Of a DNA stretch of 52,052 bases, positions 1 through 8,068 are shown piece after piece. The position numbers were made by a program, and so were the translations under genes. Origin of the DNA: Adhaeribacter rhizoryzae (GTDB lineage Bacteria > Bacteroidota > Bacteroidia > Cytophagales > Hymenobacteraceae); NCBI RefSeq assembly GCF_008629685.1, contig NZ_VWSF01000033.1, forward strand, positions 1 through 52,052, read 5' to 3'. The notes under the pieces were generated by a model. It was given only the letters and a program-made list of their open reading frames with translations, had not been told where the DNA came from and ran no database searches. The stretch's first letter is position 1. Each line of letters opens with the position of its first letter.

Positions 1-180
1 GCCAAGCAGCGGAATCCTTACCCCCAAGACTCTTTACAATGGTGCTACTGGATAATAGCCCGATTAGGCGGGTGGAAACCCCACGAAAAGCAGGCGGGGG
101 TGATTACCCTTTTGCGCGGTTGGAATTACTTCCAGCATATCTTGCACGGGTGGACCCTGGCCCAAAAATTTGTGTCCTAA
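1..180 (+). CDS. IS4-family (Tn5-like) transposase, C-terminal fragment cut by the window edge
   Basis: Frame 1 is open from the first base to a TAA at 178-180 and encodes the last 59 residues of a transposase. The fragment contains IARLGGWKPHEKQAG followed by VITLLRGWNYFQ and HGWTLAQ, matching the C-terminus of IS4/Tn5-type DDE transposases, where an IARLGG-type segment precedes a TLxRGW motif. The catalytic residues lie upstream, outside the window. Bases 65-186 recur in inverted orientation at 51931-52052 with three mismatches. The element end appears to be at about 186, because the two copies diverge just after TCGTAG, so the stop codon lies inside the element's terminal sequence, as in IS50. 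The family call is firm; the subgroup is not. Confidence 0.8.
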   Translation, partial: AKQRNPYPQDSLQWCYWIIARLGGWKPHEKQAGVITLLRGWNYFQHILHGWTLAQKFVS

Positions 181-186
181 TCGTAG
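1..186 (+). mobile_element. 3' end of an IS4-family insertion sequence (left copy)
   Basis: Right-hand end of an insertion sequence whose transposase terminates at 180. The boundary is set at TCGTAG (181-186) because the copy at the other window edge is identical up to there and unrelated afterwards. Immediately outside is a palindromic dispersed repeat beginning CCCTAATTTAGGG. The left end, the terminal inverted repeat partner and the target duplication are outside the window. Confidence 0.7.
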
Positions 187-225
187 CCCTAATTTAGGGA
201 AGGTGCCCGGAGGGCGGAAGGGTTA
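187..225. repeat. 39-bp dispersed repeat, copy 1
   Basis: This 39-bp segment recurs exactly at 7772-7810. It starts with the near-palindrome CCCTAATTTAGGG and continues with a purine-rich segment containing GTGCCCGGAGGGCGG. Weaker similarity continues for about 20 bases. It directly abuts the insertion sequence end, so the element appears to have inserted into or beside the repeat. Confidence 0.8.
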
Positions 226-315
226 AGATATTCCAGAATAAAGGTAAATGCTCCTTGCGCCGGCGGAAGCAAACGAATAAAAAAGCTCAAATATTATTAT
301 AAAAAAGGTTTTAAA

Positions 316-825
316 CTAAATCTTGTAACTATCCACAACAACCCAATTAATACGGCCTGTAGCTGGTTGCACTTCGTACTTTAAGATCATGTAACCACCT
401 TGGTGCCCATCTTCGAAGTAGGCCAGGGCATAGCGTTCGTTTAATATTTGTATATCCCGGATAGCCATAGTGCCGCCCAGGGTACCTTTTTGTGGGACAA
501 TATTTTGCTGATTTTCGGTTAAGTTTGTCTTTAAATCGGCTTCCGGGTTTTTTAACCCTTTGGCTTTTAACCGGTTTATTTCACTGGTGCTTAATTTACC
601 AAGTGTGCTGGGGCTAACAACTACTTCGGGTTCTTTATTAAGGGTAGTATCTTTTATGCCGTTTTGTTCAACTTTCTTTTGCAGTCCGTAAATCATCGAA
701 TCACGATCAAGCACCCGCCGGTTGGCTAAAGTTAATTGTCTTTGTGTTTCAGCATATTGCCGGTAATAGTAAATGGCCAGAAATAAACTAAAGGCGCAAA
801 ACAGCAGGAATATTATATTCTTCAT
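316..825 (-). CDS. Membrane-anchored hypothetical protein
   Basis: A 169-residue protein whose family I do not recognise. Residues 1-20 form one strongly hydrophobic segment (MKNIIFLLFCAFSLFLAIYY) with a lysine before it, most simply an uncleaved signal anchor. Residues about 22-55 are polar and probably helical (RQYAETQRQLTLANRR). The C-terminal half, from about 110, looks like a small folded domain with alternating hydrophobic positions (RYALAYFEDGHQGGYMILKYEV). It lies downstream of the E2 gene on the same strand but is separated from it by a clear terminator hairpin, so it is probably transcribed separately. The start follows from the signal anchor. Confidence 0.7.
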   Translation of the reverse strand: MKNIIFLLFCAFSLFLAIYYYRQYAETQRQLTLANRRVLDRDSMIYGLQKKVEQNGIKDTTLNKEPEVVVSPSTLGKLSTSEINRLKAKGLKNPEADLKTNLTENQQNIVPQKGTLGGTMAIRDIQILNERYALAYFEDGHQGGYMILKYEVQPATGRINWVVVDSYKI

Positions 826-846
826 AGCTATAATTTGTTTAAACTC

Positions 847-881
847 AAAAGAGCCTGCTTTTAATTAAAACAGGCTCTTTT
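847..881 (-). terminator. Rho-independent terminator downstream of the E2 gene
   Basis: The 11-bp perfect stem AAAAGAGCCTG / CAGGCTCTTTT encloses the AT-only loop CTTTTAATTAAAA (itself self-complementary in part). It lies 21 bases past the stop codon of the E2 gene on the minus strand, and the flanking A/T runs make it plausible in both directions. Confidence 0.8.
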
Positions 882-901
882 AAGTTTTCTTAATGCTTAA
901 A

Positions 902-2302
902 TTAAATAGTAGTATTAATATCAAACGATTCGAGGTAATGCGCTACCCGCTGCACAAACATACCGCCCAGCGAACCATCTACTACCCGGTGGTCGTAGGA
1001 GTGCGACAAAAACATGAAGTGCCGGATACCAATTAAATCGCCTTCGGGGGTTTCGATAACGGCTGGTTTCTTCTTGATAGCGCCCAAAGCCAGAATAGCT
1101 ACCTGTGGTTGTACAATAATGGGCGTACCCATTACATTACCAAAAGTACCTACGTTCGAAATAGTATAGGTACCATCCGATAAATCATCGCCGGTAAGTT
1201 TGTTTATACGGGCGCGGTTAGCCAAATCGTTTACTTTTTTAGCTAAACCATTCAGGTTCATTTGGTCGGCGTTTTTAATTACCGGCACAATCAGGTTACC
1301 GGATGGTAGCGCTACGGCCATACCAATATTAATATCACGTTTTTTAATAATATTATCTTCTTCCACCGAAACGTTTATCATTGGGAAGTCTTTAATGGCT
1401 TTAGCTACAGCCTCAACAAATATGGGGGTAAACGTGAGCTTTTCACCTTCCCGTTTCTGGTAAGCATCTTTGTGCCGGTTACGCCACAATACCATATTTG
1501 TAACATCGGCTTCTACAAACGAAGTAACGTGAGCCGATATCCGTTTACTTTCTAACATGCGCTGCGCTATCATTTTGCGCATCCGGTCCATTTCAATTAC
1601 TTCGGCGTTACCACTTACCGATACGGCTGGTTTAGGCGCTGCTGTAGCTGGTGCCGATGTTGGTTTTTGCGTTACCGACACTTCTGTTTGCGACGCTGAT
1701 GGGGCAGGAGCGGATTCCGATTGGGGAGCTTTCCGGTTTTCCAGGTAAGCCATTATATCGTGTTTTGTTACGCGGCCTTCTAAACCGGTGCCGGGTACCT
1801 GGTCCAGTTCCCGCATGGCAATACCTTCCTGGCGGGCAATATTCATTACTAACGGCGAATAAAACCGGCCTTCGGTTATTCCCGTGTGGGTGGCTGCCGG
1901 GGTTGGCTCAGGTGCTGACGCTAGTTCTGTTTCGGGTTCTGGTTCCGGGCTTGGTTGGGGCGCAGGAATTGCTGCCGTTTGCGGTTCCTTATCGGTATTT
2001 ACCGGAGCCTGCAGGTTGGCCTGGGTAATGTGGGCAGCCGGGTTTACCAATGTATCACCTTCTTCCGTTTCGATAATAGCAATGGGTTTGCCAATGGTTA
2101 TTACTTCGCCTTCCTGGGCCAATATTTCGTGTAATTTGCCGGCGTGAATAGCCGGTACTTCGGTATCAACTTTATCGGTGGCTACTTCCAGCACCGATTC
2201 ATCTTCTTCAATATTATCACCAACTTTTTTAAGCCATTTCAGAATGGTGCCCTCCATGATACTTTCTCCCATTTTGGGCATCAACATTTCAACCAGTGCC
2301 AT
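902..2302 (-). CDS. 2-oxoacid dehydrogenase complex E2 (dihydrolipoamide acyltransferase)
   Basis: A 466-residue E2 core subunit that moves an acyl group from its lipoyl-lysine to CoA. Domain order is clear. A lipoyl domain (about 1-80) carries the lipoylation site EVATDKVDTEVPA. A long Pro/Ala/Glu-rich linker follows (about 88-145), then an E3-binding domain (about 146-190, FYSPLVMNIARQEGI and GLEGRVTKHDIMAYL), a second linker, and the catalytic domain (about 230-466) with the active-site motif HRVVDG near the C-terminus. No E1 or E3 gene is adjacent, so the substrate (pyruvate, 2-oxoglutarate or branched-chain oxoacids) cannot be read from context. The single lipoyl domain and the DKVDTE context resemble branched-chain or 2-oxoglutarate E2 proteins. 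Confidence 0.93.
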   Translation of the reverse strand: MALVEMLMPKMGESIMEGTILKWLKKVGDNIEEDESVLEVATDKVDTEVPAIHAGKLHEILAQEGEVITIGKPIAIIETEEGDTLVNPAAHITQANLQAPVNTDKEPQTAAIPAPQPSPEPEPETELASAPEPTPAATHTGITEGRFYSPLVMNIARQEGIAMRELDQVPGTGLEGRVTKHDIMAYLENRKAPQSESAPAPSASQTEVSVTQKPTSAPATAAPKPAVSVSGNAEVIEMDRMRKMIAQRMLESKRISAHVTSFVEADVTNMVLWRNRHKDAYQKREGEKLTFTPIFVEAVAKAIKDFPMINVSVEEDNIIKKRDINIGMAVALPSGNLIVPVIKNADQMNLNGLAKKVNDLANRARINKLTGDDLSDGTYTISNVGTFGNVMGTPIIVQPQVAILALGAIKKKPAVIETPEGDLIGIRHFMFLSHSYDHRVVDGSLGGMFVQRVAHYLESFDINTTI

Positions 2303-2402
2303 TTATATTTGGTTTAGAGTTTAGTTCTTCTTGTTCCGCATACGGTTTTAAAGAAAAGTGCGGGTCCGGAAACAGACCAAAGGTATAAAAAATAAAATAT
2401 TC

Positions 2403-3644
2403 TTATACCCCCATTATTTGCTGCCTTACCAGGTTTAAAGCGGTATACGTTGTATATTCGATATTTAGCAGCCGTTCTTTGTTATAAAATATTTTTTTGG
2501 CTACAGTTTTTTCGGCATCGGCGTAAGCTACCCAAATGGTGCCAACGGGCTTTTCGGGCGTGCCGCCGCTGGGGCCGGCAATGCCGCTGGTGGCAACACC
2601 AATATCGGTGTTCAGGAGTTTACGCACATTAGCCGCCATTTGGCTTACTACTTCTTCGCTCACCGCGCCGTATTGCGCCAAATCATCGGCGCTTACGCCC
2701 AACTGATTTATTTTTACATGATTGTGATAGGCCAGCACACTGCCCATAAAATATTCCGAAGAGCAGGCAATACTAGTAAGTTTATGCGCCAGGTGGCCGC
2801 CCGTACAGCTTTCGGCGGTGGCAATGGTAAATCCTTTTTCTTTAAGTAAACGGCCTAAAGCTTCTTCCAGGGGTACTTCGCCGAGCGCAAATATATGTTC
2901 GGGAATCAAGGACTGTAATTTTTGCACTTGCGCATCCATTTGTTCTTCCAGGTTAGTAGCGCTGGTAGCCCGGCCGGTTAACCGTAACCGCACCCCAGAT
3001 AACGATGGCAAATAAGCAAGTTTAATATTGGGCGGTAAAGCTTCTTCCCAATCAGCAATCCGGTCGGCCAGGAAAGATTCGCCTAAACCAACAGTTTGAA
3101 TTACCCGATGAACTATCTGCGTTTTATTAGAACGTTTTTGCAATTCCGGTAAAACAGTATCCAGCATAATGCGCTTCATCTCGAATGGTACCCCCGGCAT
3201 CGAAACAAATATTTTACCTTCTTCTTCGAACCACATACCTGGCGCAGTACCTAAAATATTGGGTACGGGCTTACAGTTGGCGGGTAATAATGCCTGCTGG
3301 CGGTTCAGTTCCGTTAGTTCGCGTCCGCGAGATCGAAATAATTCGGTAACGTGCTGCAAAGAGCCTGCATCTAATATTAACTGGGTGTTAAAGTACTTAC
3401 AAAGCGTGTGTTTGGTTAAATCATCTTTGGTAGGGCCTAAGCCGCCGGTTATTAATATTACATCGCTTTGGGTTTTTACATCATCCAGCGTTTTTAAGAT
3501 GTGCTCGGTGTTATCCGAAATAGAAGTAATTTGCCGGACTTTTATGCCAATTTTGGCTAATTCGGTGCCTAGCCAGGCCGAATTGGTGTCTACAATCTGG
3601 CCATAGAGGATTTCGTCTCCAATGGTAATAATATCAGCAAGCAT
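2403..3644 (-). CDS. cinA: CinA-family protein (nicotinamide-nucleotide amidohydrolase)
   Basis: A 413-residue full-length CinA. The N-terminal half (1 to about 170) is a molybdopterin-binding (MoCF) fold with ITIGDEILYGQIVDTNSAWL and LITGGLGPTKDD. The C-terminal CinA domain (about 250-413) has TAESCTGGHLAHKLTS and GIAGPSGGTPEKPVGTIW, the conserved core of NMN deamidases (PncC activity). In this family the enzyme recycles nicotinamide mononucleotide, and the N-terminal domain is often an ADP-ribose pyrophosphatase; both activities are family knowledge, not visible here. The gene is divergent from the DUF4197 gene with a 69-bp spacer. The E2 gene lies 100 bp downstream on the same strand. Confidence 0.95.
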   Translation of the reverse strand: MLADIITIGDEILYGQIVDTNSAWLGTELAKIGIKVRQITSISDNTEHILKTLDDVKTQSDVILITGGLGPTKDDLTKHTLCKYFNTQLILDAGSLQHVTELFRSRGRELTELNRQQALLPANCKPVPNILGTAPGMWFEEEGKIFVSMPGVPFEMKRIMLDTVLPELQKRSNKTQIVHRVIQTVGLGESFLADRIADWEEALPPNIKLAYLPSLSGVRLRLTGRATSATNLEEQMDAQVQKLQSLIPEHIFALGEVPLEEALGRLLKEKGFTIATAESCTGGHLAHKLTSIACSSEYFMGSVLAYHNHVKINQLGVSADDLAQYGAVSEEVVSQMAANVRKLLNTDIGVATSGIAGPSGGTPEKPVGTIWVAYADAEKTVAKKIFYNKERLLNIEYTTYTALNLVRQQIMGV

Positions 3645-3713
3645 TTATTTGTTTTTTGGTTCGATTTATGCAGAAACAGTAATATTACAGCTCAAAATTA
3701 ATAGTAAGATTTT

Positions 3714-4445
3714 ATGAAGAACTACCTGGTACCCGCTTTGTTTTTTATTGCCATGGGTTTGTTTTCCTGTGCCACTACTTCTCAGGGTATACAAATTCCG
3801 CCTTCAGTTAGCGATGCCGTGCTTAAAAACGTGCCGGTTTCGGATGCCGAAGTTGCCAGTGGCTTAAAAGAAGCATTATCTATTGGTATTTCCAAAGGCG
3901 CTACCACTGCTTCCCAAACCGATGGATATTTTAAAAATTCTTTAATCCGGATTCCTTTTCCGCCAGAAGTAAAAAAGGTAGAATCTACCTTACGGACAGT
4001 AGGCATGGGTAGTTTGGTTGATGATTTTGTTTTATCGCTGAACCGGGCCGCCGAAGATGCCGCCCAGAGTGCCAAACCTATATTTTTAGATGCCATTAAA
4101 AAATTGACTATCCGGGATGTGTGGGGAATATTAACCGGCGGAAAGGATGCCGCTACGCAATACCTGAAACGTACAACCAGCGAAGAATTAACCGCTGCTT
4201 TTACCCCCCGTATTCAAACCTCCTTGGAGAAAGTAAATGCAACTAAATATTATACCGATATTATTACGGCTTACAACCGGATTCCGACGATGCAACGCGT
4301 AAACCCCGACCTGACCGGCTATGCCACCGAAAAAGCCATTGACGGGTTGTTTTTACTCGTTGCCCAGGAAGAAGCAAATATTCGGGAAAATCCGATTGCG
4401 CGCACTACCCAACTATTAAAAAGGGTTTTCGCGAAGCAAGATTAA
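3714..4445 (+). CDS. DUF4197 domain lipoprotein
   Basis: A 243-residue predicted lipoprotein: hydrophobic signal MKNYLVPALFFIAMGLFSCA with a lipobox-like GLFSC (Cys at about 19). The mature part matches the DUF4197 family over nearly its whole length: ALSIGISKGATTASQTDGYFKNS near the start, FPPEVKKVESTLRTVGMG, and a C-terminal segment ending GLFLLVAQEEANIRENP. The function of the family is unknown. It is probably anchored in the inner leaflet of the outer membrane or at the periplasmic face. It stands alone, followed 24 bases later by a strong terminator. Confidence 0.9.
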   Translation: MKNYLVPALFFIAMGLFSCATTSQGIQIPPSVSDAVLKNVPVSDAEVASGLKEALSIGISKGATTASQTDGYFKNSLIRIPFPPEVKKVESTLRTVGMGSLVDDFVLSLNRAAEDAAQSAKPIFLDAIKKLTIRDVWGILTGGKDAATQYLKRTTSEELTAAFTPRIQTSLEKVNATKYYTDIITAYNRIPTMQRVNPDLTGYATEKAIDGLFLLVAQEEANIRENPIARTTQLLKRVFAKQD

Positions 4446-4468
4446 TTGTAATTCCTCTTTTATTCTTT

Positions 4469-4501
4469 AAAAAGGCACTGGCGTAAGTTGGTGCCTTTTT
4501 T
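4469..4501 (+). terminator. Rho-independent terminator of the DUF4197 gene
   Basis: Stem AAAAAGGCAC / GTGCCTTTTT with an 11-base loop, ending in a T run, 24 bases after the stop codon. Confidence 0.85.
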
Positions 4502-4666
4502 ATTTTCTGGCAGGTATATGAAATTTCAACCACATCTAATGTAGGGGCGCTAGTGTCAGGCAATAAAGAAATAGCTTTAGATAATATAAAGATTAGTCTG
4601 TAAATAATTAAATAATTAAGTTTTATATAGGAATTATTATGTACATTTCAGCATACTAGTATTACT

Positions 4667-6445
4667 ATGAAATATTTTTCCTTAATGCTCCTGGTTCTAT
4701 TTCTTTTCGTTTGCTCTGTAATACGGGCCCAAACAACCGAAAAAGAAAATAATAAAGAACTGTATAAATTATTTGCTTCTTATAGTGAAGAAGAATTAAA
4801 GCTCTTTCCCATGCAGGCCACCTCCCGGGGCGACAACCGCTATAATGATTTATTACCCGCCACCTTTACCGATAATTATCAATTTGAACTGAAAGCCTTT
4901 AATACAAATTATTTAAACGCGTTGTCCAAATTCAAAAGAGCGGACCTGAATGAAAATGACCGGCTTAGCTATGATATATTTAAATGGAGCCTTAACATGA
5001 ATGTAGAAGGGCTTAATCAGAAAAACAACCGCCTGCCCTTTGACCAATCTGTTTTTAGCTTTCCTTTACAATTTGCTCAATTGGGCAGTGGCACCGTAAC
5101 ACAACCCTTCAAAACCGTAAAGGATTACCATAATTGGATTAGCCGCGCAACCGCTTTTTCTGCCTGGGCCGACAGTGCCATTGTTTATTTTAGAAAAGGG
5201 ATGGACGAGGGCATCGTACTGCCCAAAGCATTGGTAACCAAGATGATTCCGCAGATGGAGAGTTTTGTCACGGCTGATGCTACCAAGAGTGTATTCTATG
5301 GCCCAATCACTAATTTACCTCAAGATTTCAGTGCTGCCGAAAAGCAGCAACTAACCACGGCTTATATAAAACTGATTAAAGAGCAGCTCGTGCCGGCTTA
5401 TAAAAAGCTCCATGCTTTTTTACAGAACGAATATTTGCCCAAAGCCAGAACCACTAGTGGTTTAAGCACTTTACCCGGTAGCGCGGCCTGGTACAATTAC
5501 CAAGTACGCTTGATGACCACTACGGATAAAACGGCCACTGAAATATATACCACCGGTCTGGCGGAAGTAAAAAGAATCAGAGCCGAGATGGAGAAAGTAA
5601 AAAACTCGGTGGGCTTTAAAGGTGATTTAAAAGCTTTTTTTGAACACCTGCGCACCGACCCTAAATTCTTCCCCTATAAAACCCCGGAAGAAGTATTAAC
5701 AGCTTACCGGGCTATCCAGCAGAAGATTGACCCAAACCTGTCCAAAATGTTTCGGCAAACGCCTAAAACTTCTTTTGAAATACGGCAGACAGAAGCCTTC
5801 CGGGCCGCTTCCGCCGCGGCGCAGTATAATGCTGGTTTAACTGATGGGAGCCGCCCAGGTATATTTTACGTTCCGATTGTAGATGCTACCAAACAAAGTT
5901 ATGCCCGGGAAAGCCTTTTTATTCATGAAGCTATTCCGGGTCATCATTACCAGATTATGTTGCAGCGTGAAAATAAAAGTTTACCAGATTTTAGACGCTT
6001 TGGTCAATTTATTGCTTATTTGGAAGGCTGGGGATTGTATAGTGAAAGTTTAGGAAAAGAATTAGGCTTATACACAGACCCTTATCAGCAGATAGCTGCT
6101 CTGGGAGATGAAATCCACCGGGCCATCCGGCTGGTAGTTGACCCAGGCCTGCATAGCAAGGGCTGGACCAGAGAAAAGGCGATTAGTTATATGCTGGAAA
6201 ATGAACCCATGTCGGAACAGGAGGTTACGGCGGAAATTGAAAGGTACATGGCTATGCCGGGCCAGGCCCTCGCTTACAAAGTAGGGGAGTTGAAACTGCA
6301 GGAACTAAGAAAGAAATATACCAGGCAATTAGGCGTGGCTTTTAATCTGGCCGACTTTCATGAGCAAGTGTTGAAAGATGGTGCCATGCCCCTTGGCATA
6401 CTGGAAAAAAAAATTGATGAATGGGCGAAACGGCAAAAGAAATAA
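4667..6445 (+). CDS. DUF885 family protein, predicted secreted metallopeptidase
   Basis: A 592-residue protein with a cleavable signal peptide (MKYFSLMLLVLFLFVCSVIRAQT, cleavage probably after RAQ). The rest is the DUF885 family, whose members are mostly helical and carry a zinc-peptidase-like HEAxPGHH motif. Here HEAIPGHHYQ occurs at about residues 420-427 and is followed by FIAYLEGWGLYSE, whose glutamates are the likely third metal ligand region, and by the MSEQEVTAEIERYMAMPGQALAYKVG block typical of the family C-terminus. Length is normal. Peptidase activity is inferred from motif similarity to gluzincins. The gene is monocistronic, with about 165 bp of AT-rich spacer upstream. Confidence 0.88.
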   Translation: MKYFSLMLLVLFLFVCSVIRAQTTEKENNKELYKLFASYSEEELKLFPMQATSRGDNRYNDLLPATFTDNYQFELKAFNTNYLNALSKFKRADLNENDRLSYDIFKWSLNMNVEGLNQKNNRLPFDQSVFSFPLQFAQLGSGTVTQPFKTVKDYHNWISRATAFSAWADSAIVYFRKGMDEGIVLPKALVTKMIPQMESFVTADATKSVFYGPITNLPQDFSAAEKQQLTTAYIKLIKEQLVPAYKKLHAFLQNEYLPKARTTSGLSTLPGSAAWYNYQVRLMTTTDKTATEIYTTGLAEVKRIRAEMEKVKNSVGFKGDLKAFFEHLRTDPKFFPYKTPEEVLTAYRAIQQKIDPNLSKMFRQTPKTSFEIRQTEAFRAASAAAQYNAGLTDGSRPGIFYVPIVDATKQSYARESLFIHEAIPGHHYQIMLQRENKSLPDFRRFGQFIAYLEGWGLYSESLGKELGLYTDPYQQIAALGDEIHRAIRLVVDPGLHSKGWTREKAISYMLENEPMSEQEVTAEIERYMAMPGQALAYKVGELKLQELRKKYTRQLGVAFNLADFHEQVLKDGAMPLGILEKKIDEWAKRQKK

Positions 6446-6874
6446 ATATTAGCGGTTTGTCTTTGTACATTCTTGCCCTTTAGGTTTGCCCAAAGTAGTT
6501 ACAGCTCAAAGCCAAATACTTTATGAAAAAATATGTGTAGGCATTAATGCTCTTCTTTGTCTGTAAAGATGCAATCGGACAAACTAGCGCTCTTGATGTA
6601 AGTCTTGTACAACTGAATAAGCAAAATAAGAGTGCAAAAGCACCGGCCGACACTATCGTACTAATGCCTATTGCTCTCTTCAACGGTATTCATTATTAAT
6701 ATTGGAGTTGATATTTTTCAATAACACCATGGTAGTTAGTTTGCTGACTGGCCCAACACTTTTGAGGGTGCTTTATTACGGTTATTGATGCGGCACGAGC
6801 TTCTTCCCGGATGCTCTTGCACCATGTAGGAAATTTAATAACTTAGCCCCTAGAGAAACGCAAAATCACTCTTC
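6446..6874. other. 429-bp spacer with one decayed short reading frame
   Basis: No intact gene is supported. The only coding-like signal is the plus-strand frame at 6523-6699, annotated separately. A minus-strand open frame at 6480-6683 lacks family resemblance and looks like the complement of that frame. No strong terminator follows the DUF885 gene. Confidence 0.5.
6523..6699 (+). pseudogene. Possible remnant of a small secreted protein
   Basis: Reading from ATG 6523 gives MKKYV, then a TAG stop at 6538-6540, and then in the same frame ALMLFFVCKDAIGQTSALD, a composition like the second half of a signal peptide followed by GQTS, and a further 30 residues to TAA at 6697-6699. An intact gene would have been a signal-bearing peptide of about 58 residues. 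A start at ATG 6547 would give only 50 residues with a weak hydrophobic N-terminus. I do not recognise a family. Confidence 0.25.
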
Positions 6875-7345
6875 ATGAAAAAAGAAATCTATTTTGTCTT
6901 AGCATTCCTTTCTGTGGTAGGCGGCTGTTCCGACAATACTTCCACCAGGGTACAGGATTCAAATAACAGTCAACGGGTGGAGGCGCCTAACCCTATAAGC
7001 GAGGATAAGACCAAGCAGGTACTCGATCACCATTGGGACGCTTTTACCCAGAATAATATGGAAGCCGTAATGGCTGATTATACCGAAGAGTCAGTTTTAA
7101 TTACGCCCGATGCAACATTTAAAGGGTTAGATGAAATCCGGAAGAACTTTGAAAATGCTTTCATCACCTTCCCCAGAGATATAACTTCCTTTCAATTAAA
7201 TAAATCCGTAGTTGATAGGGATGTGGCCTATATTCTTTGGCAAGCCAAAACGCCTACCCTTAATCTCTCTTACGCCACCGACACCTTCGTTATTAGAGAC
7301 GGAAAAATTATTCGCCAGACCTATGCCGGAGTTGCTAAAGATTAA
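6875..7345 (+). CDS. NTF2-like (SnoaL/DUF4440-type) lipoprotein
   Basis: A 156-residue predicted lipoprotein: signal MKKEIYFVLAFLSVVGGC with the lipidation Cys at 18, then a short Ser/Asn-rich spacer. Residues about 45-156 form one NTF2-like cone domain: the HHWDAFTQNNMEAVMADYTEESVLITPDATF opening is the usual helix plus first strand of SnoaL/DUF4440 proteins, followed by the EIRKNFENAF helix and strands ending FVIRDGKIIRQTYAGV. Such domains bind small ligands or act as small enzymes; the substrate cannot be predicted. It stands alone between two long spacers. Confidence 0.82.
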   Translation: MKKEIYFVLAFLSVVGGCSDNTSTRVQDSNNSQRVEAPNPISEDKTKQVLDHHWDAFTQNNMEAVMADYTEESVLITPDATFKGLDEIRKNFENAFITFPRDITSFQLNKSVVDRDVAYILWQAKTPTLNLSYATDTFVIRDGKIIRQTYAGVAKD

Positions 7346-7771
7346 CCTGTAGCCCTGGAATTATAGATGGTGCTAATACAGTTTTCCCTGTTTTCATATG
7401 CGATTTAATGGATTGAATATTTAAGAAGGTGGTGTTTTATGTCAATGCTTCTTTACGATATTCCTTAAATAGCTTGGTCTTCCTGTTTATCTTTTGAAAG
7501 ATTACATCTTTCAATGCCTAAGAGCTAACTCTCTTTATAAGCCTAAGTTTGCTCCCGGCCGCGGGGCCCCGTTTGGTCATTCGGGCTGTTGATATTTCTT
7601 TTCCTCGTACCTCGGAATGCTAAAGCACCACAACCTTAGAAGGTCCTCATCGCCCAAACTGCTGTAGTTTGCTCCGTAGCTACTGCTTTTCTAAGCCTAA
7701 ATTATTGTTAATAATTAACAAGCCATCTCAACAAAGCAAATCCGCAACTTTCCGGTTCGGCCGAGTTCCTT

Positions 7772-7810
7772 CCCTAATTTAGGGAAGGTGCCCGGAGGGC
7801 GGAAGGGTTA
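7772..7810. repeat. 39-bp dispersed repeat, copy 2
   Basis: Exact copy of 187-225. Here the upstream half is intact: CCTTCCCTAA at 7768-7777 pairs with TTAGGGAAGG just after it, making a 10-bp perfect palindrome with a single central base. Copy 1 lacks this upstream half because the insertion sequence sits there. Confidence 0.8.
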
Positions 7811-7992
7811 GAGCTACTCCAGCAGAAAAGCCGCACCGGCAAAAGCTAAACAGGTCGCAGAAGTACTACAGCTTACCAAATTGTACTGAATACACAACAA
7901 AGAACTTTAATTTTAAAATAATGCCTGAACAGCCTTCCTACGGAATATTGATTATTTGAATTGGTATTATATTGTATCTTACAATTTAAAGT

Positions 7993-8025
7993 AAAGCCCT
8001 AACTACAATGACTAGTTAGGGCTTT
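7993..8025 (-). terminator. Terminator of the RCC1 gene
   Basis: Perfect 13-bp stem AAAGCCCTAACTA / TAGTTAGGGCTTT with a 7-base loop, 44 bases past the minus-strand stop at 8069. Confidence 0.75.
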
Positions 8026-8068
8026 ATTAAATATTCAAAAATATACTATATCTGAACTTTATTTAAGC

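Larger units (their letters stand above)
7346..8068. other. 723-bp spacer with a GC-rich patch and a dispersed repeat
   Basis: No gene is supported in either strand. It holds a GC-rich patch at about 7552-7700 in otherwise AT-rich DNA, including the palindrome CGGGGCCCCG and two nearby copies of GTTTGCTCC; the second copy of the 39-bp dispersed repeat (7772-7810); and the terminator of the RCC1 gene (7993-8025). It looks like a landing area for repeats. Confidence 0.55.

Noticed and set aside
1651-2028. Plus-strand frame of 125 codons opposite the E2 gene
   Set aside because: Lies entirely over the Pro/Ala-rich linker of the E2 gene; it is a by-product of its GC-rich repetitive codons.
6480-6683. 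Minus-strand frame of 67 codons with a hydrophobic start
   Set aside because: No family similarity, and it is the complement of a decayed plus-strand frame with signal-peptide-like content. Neither is convincing as a live gene.
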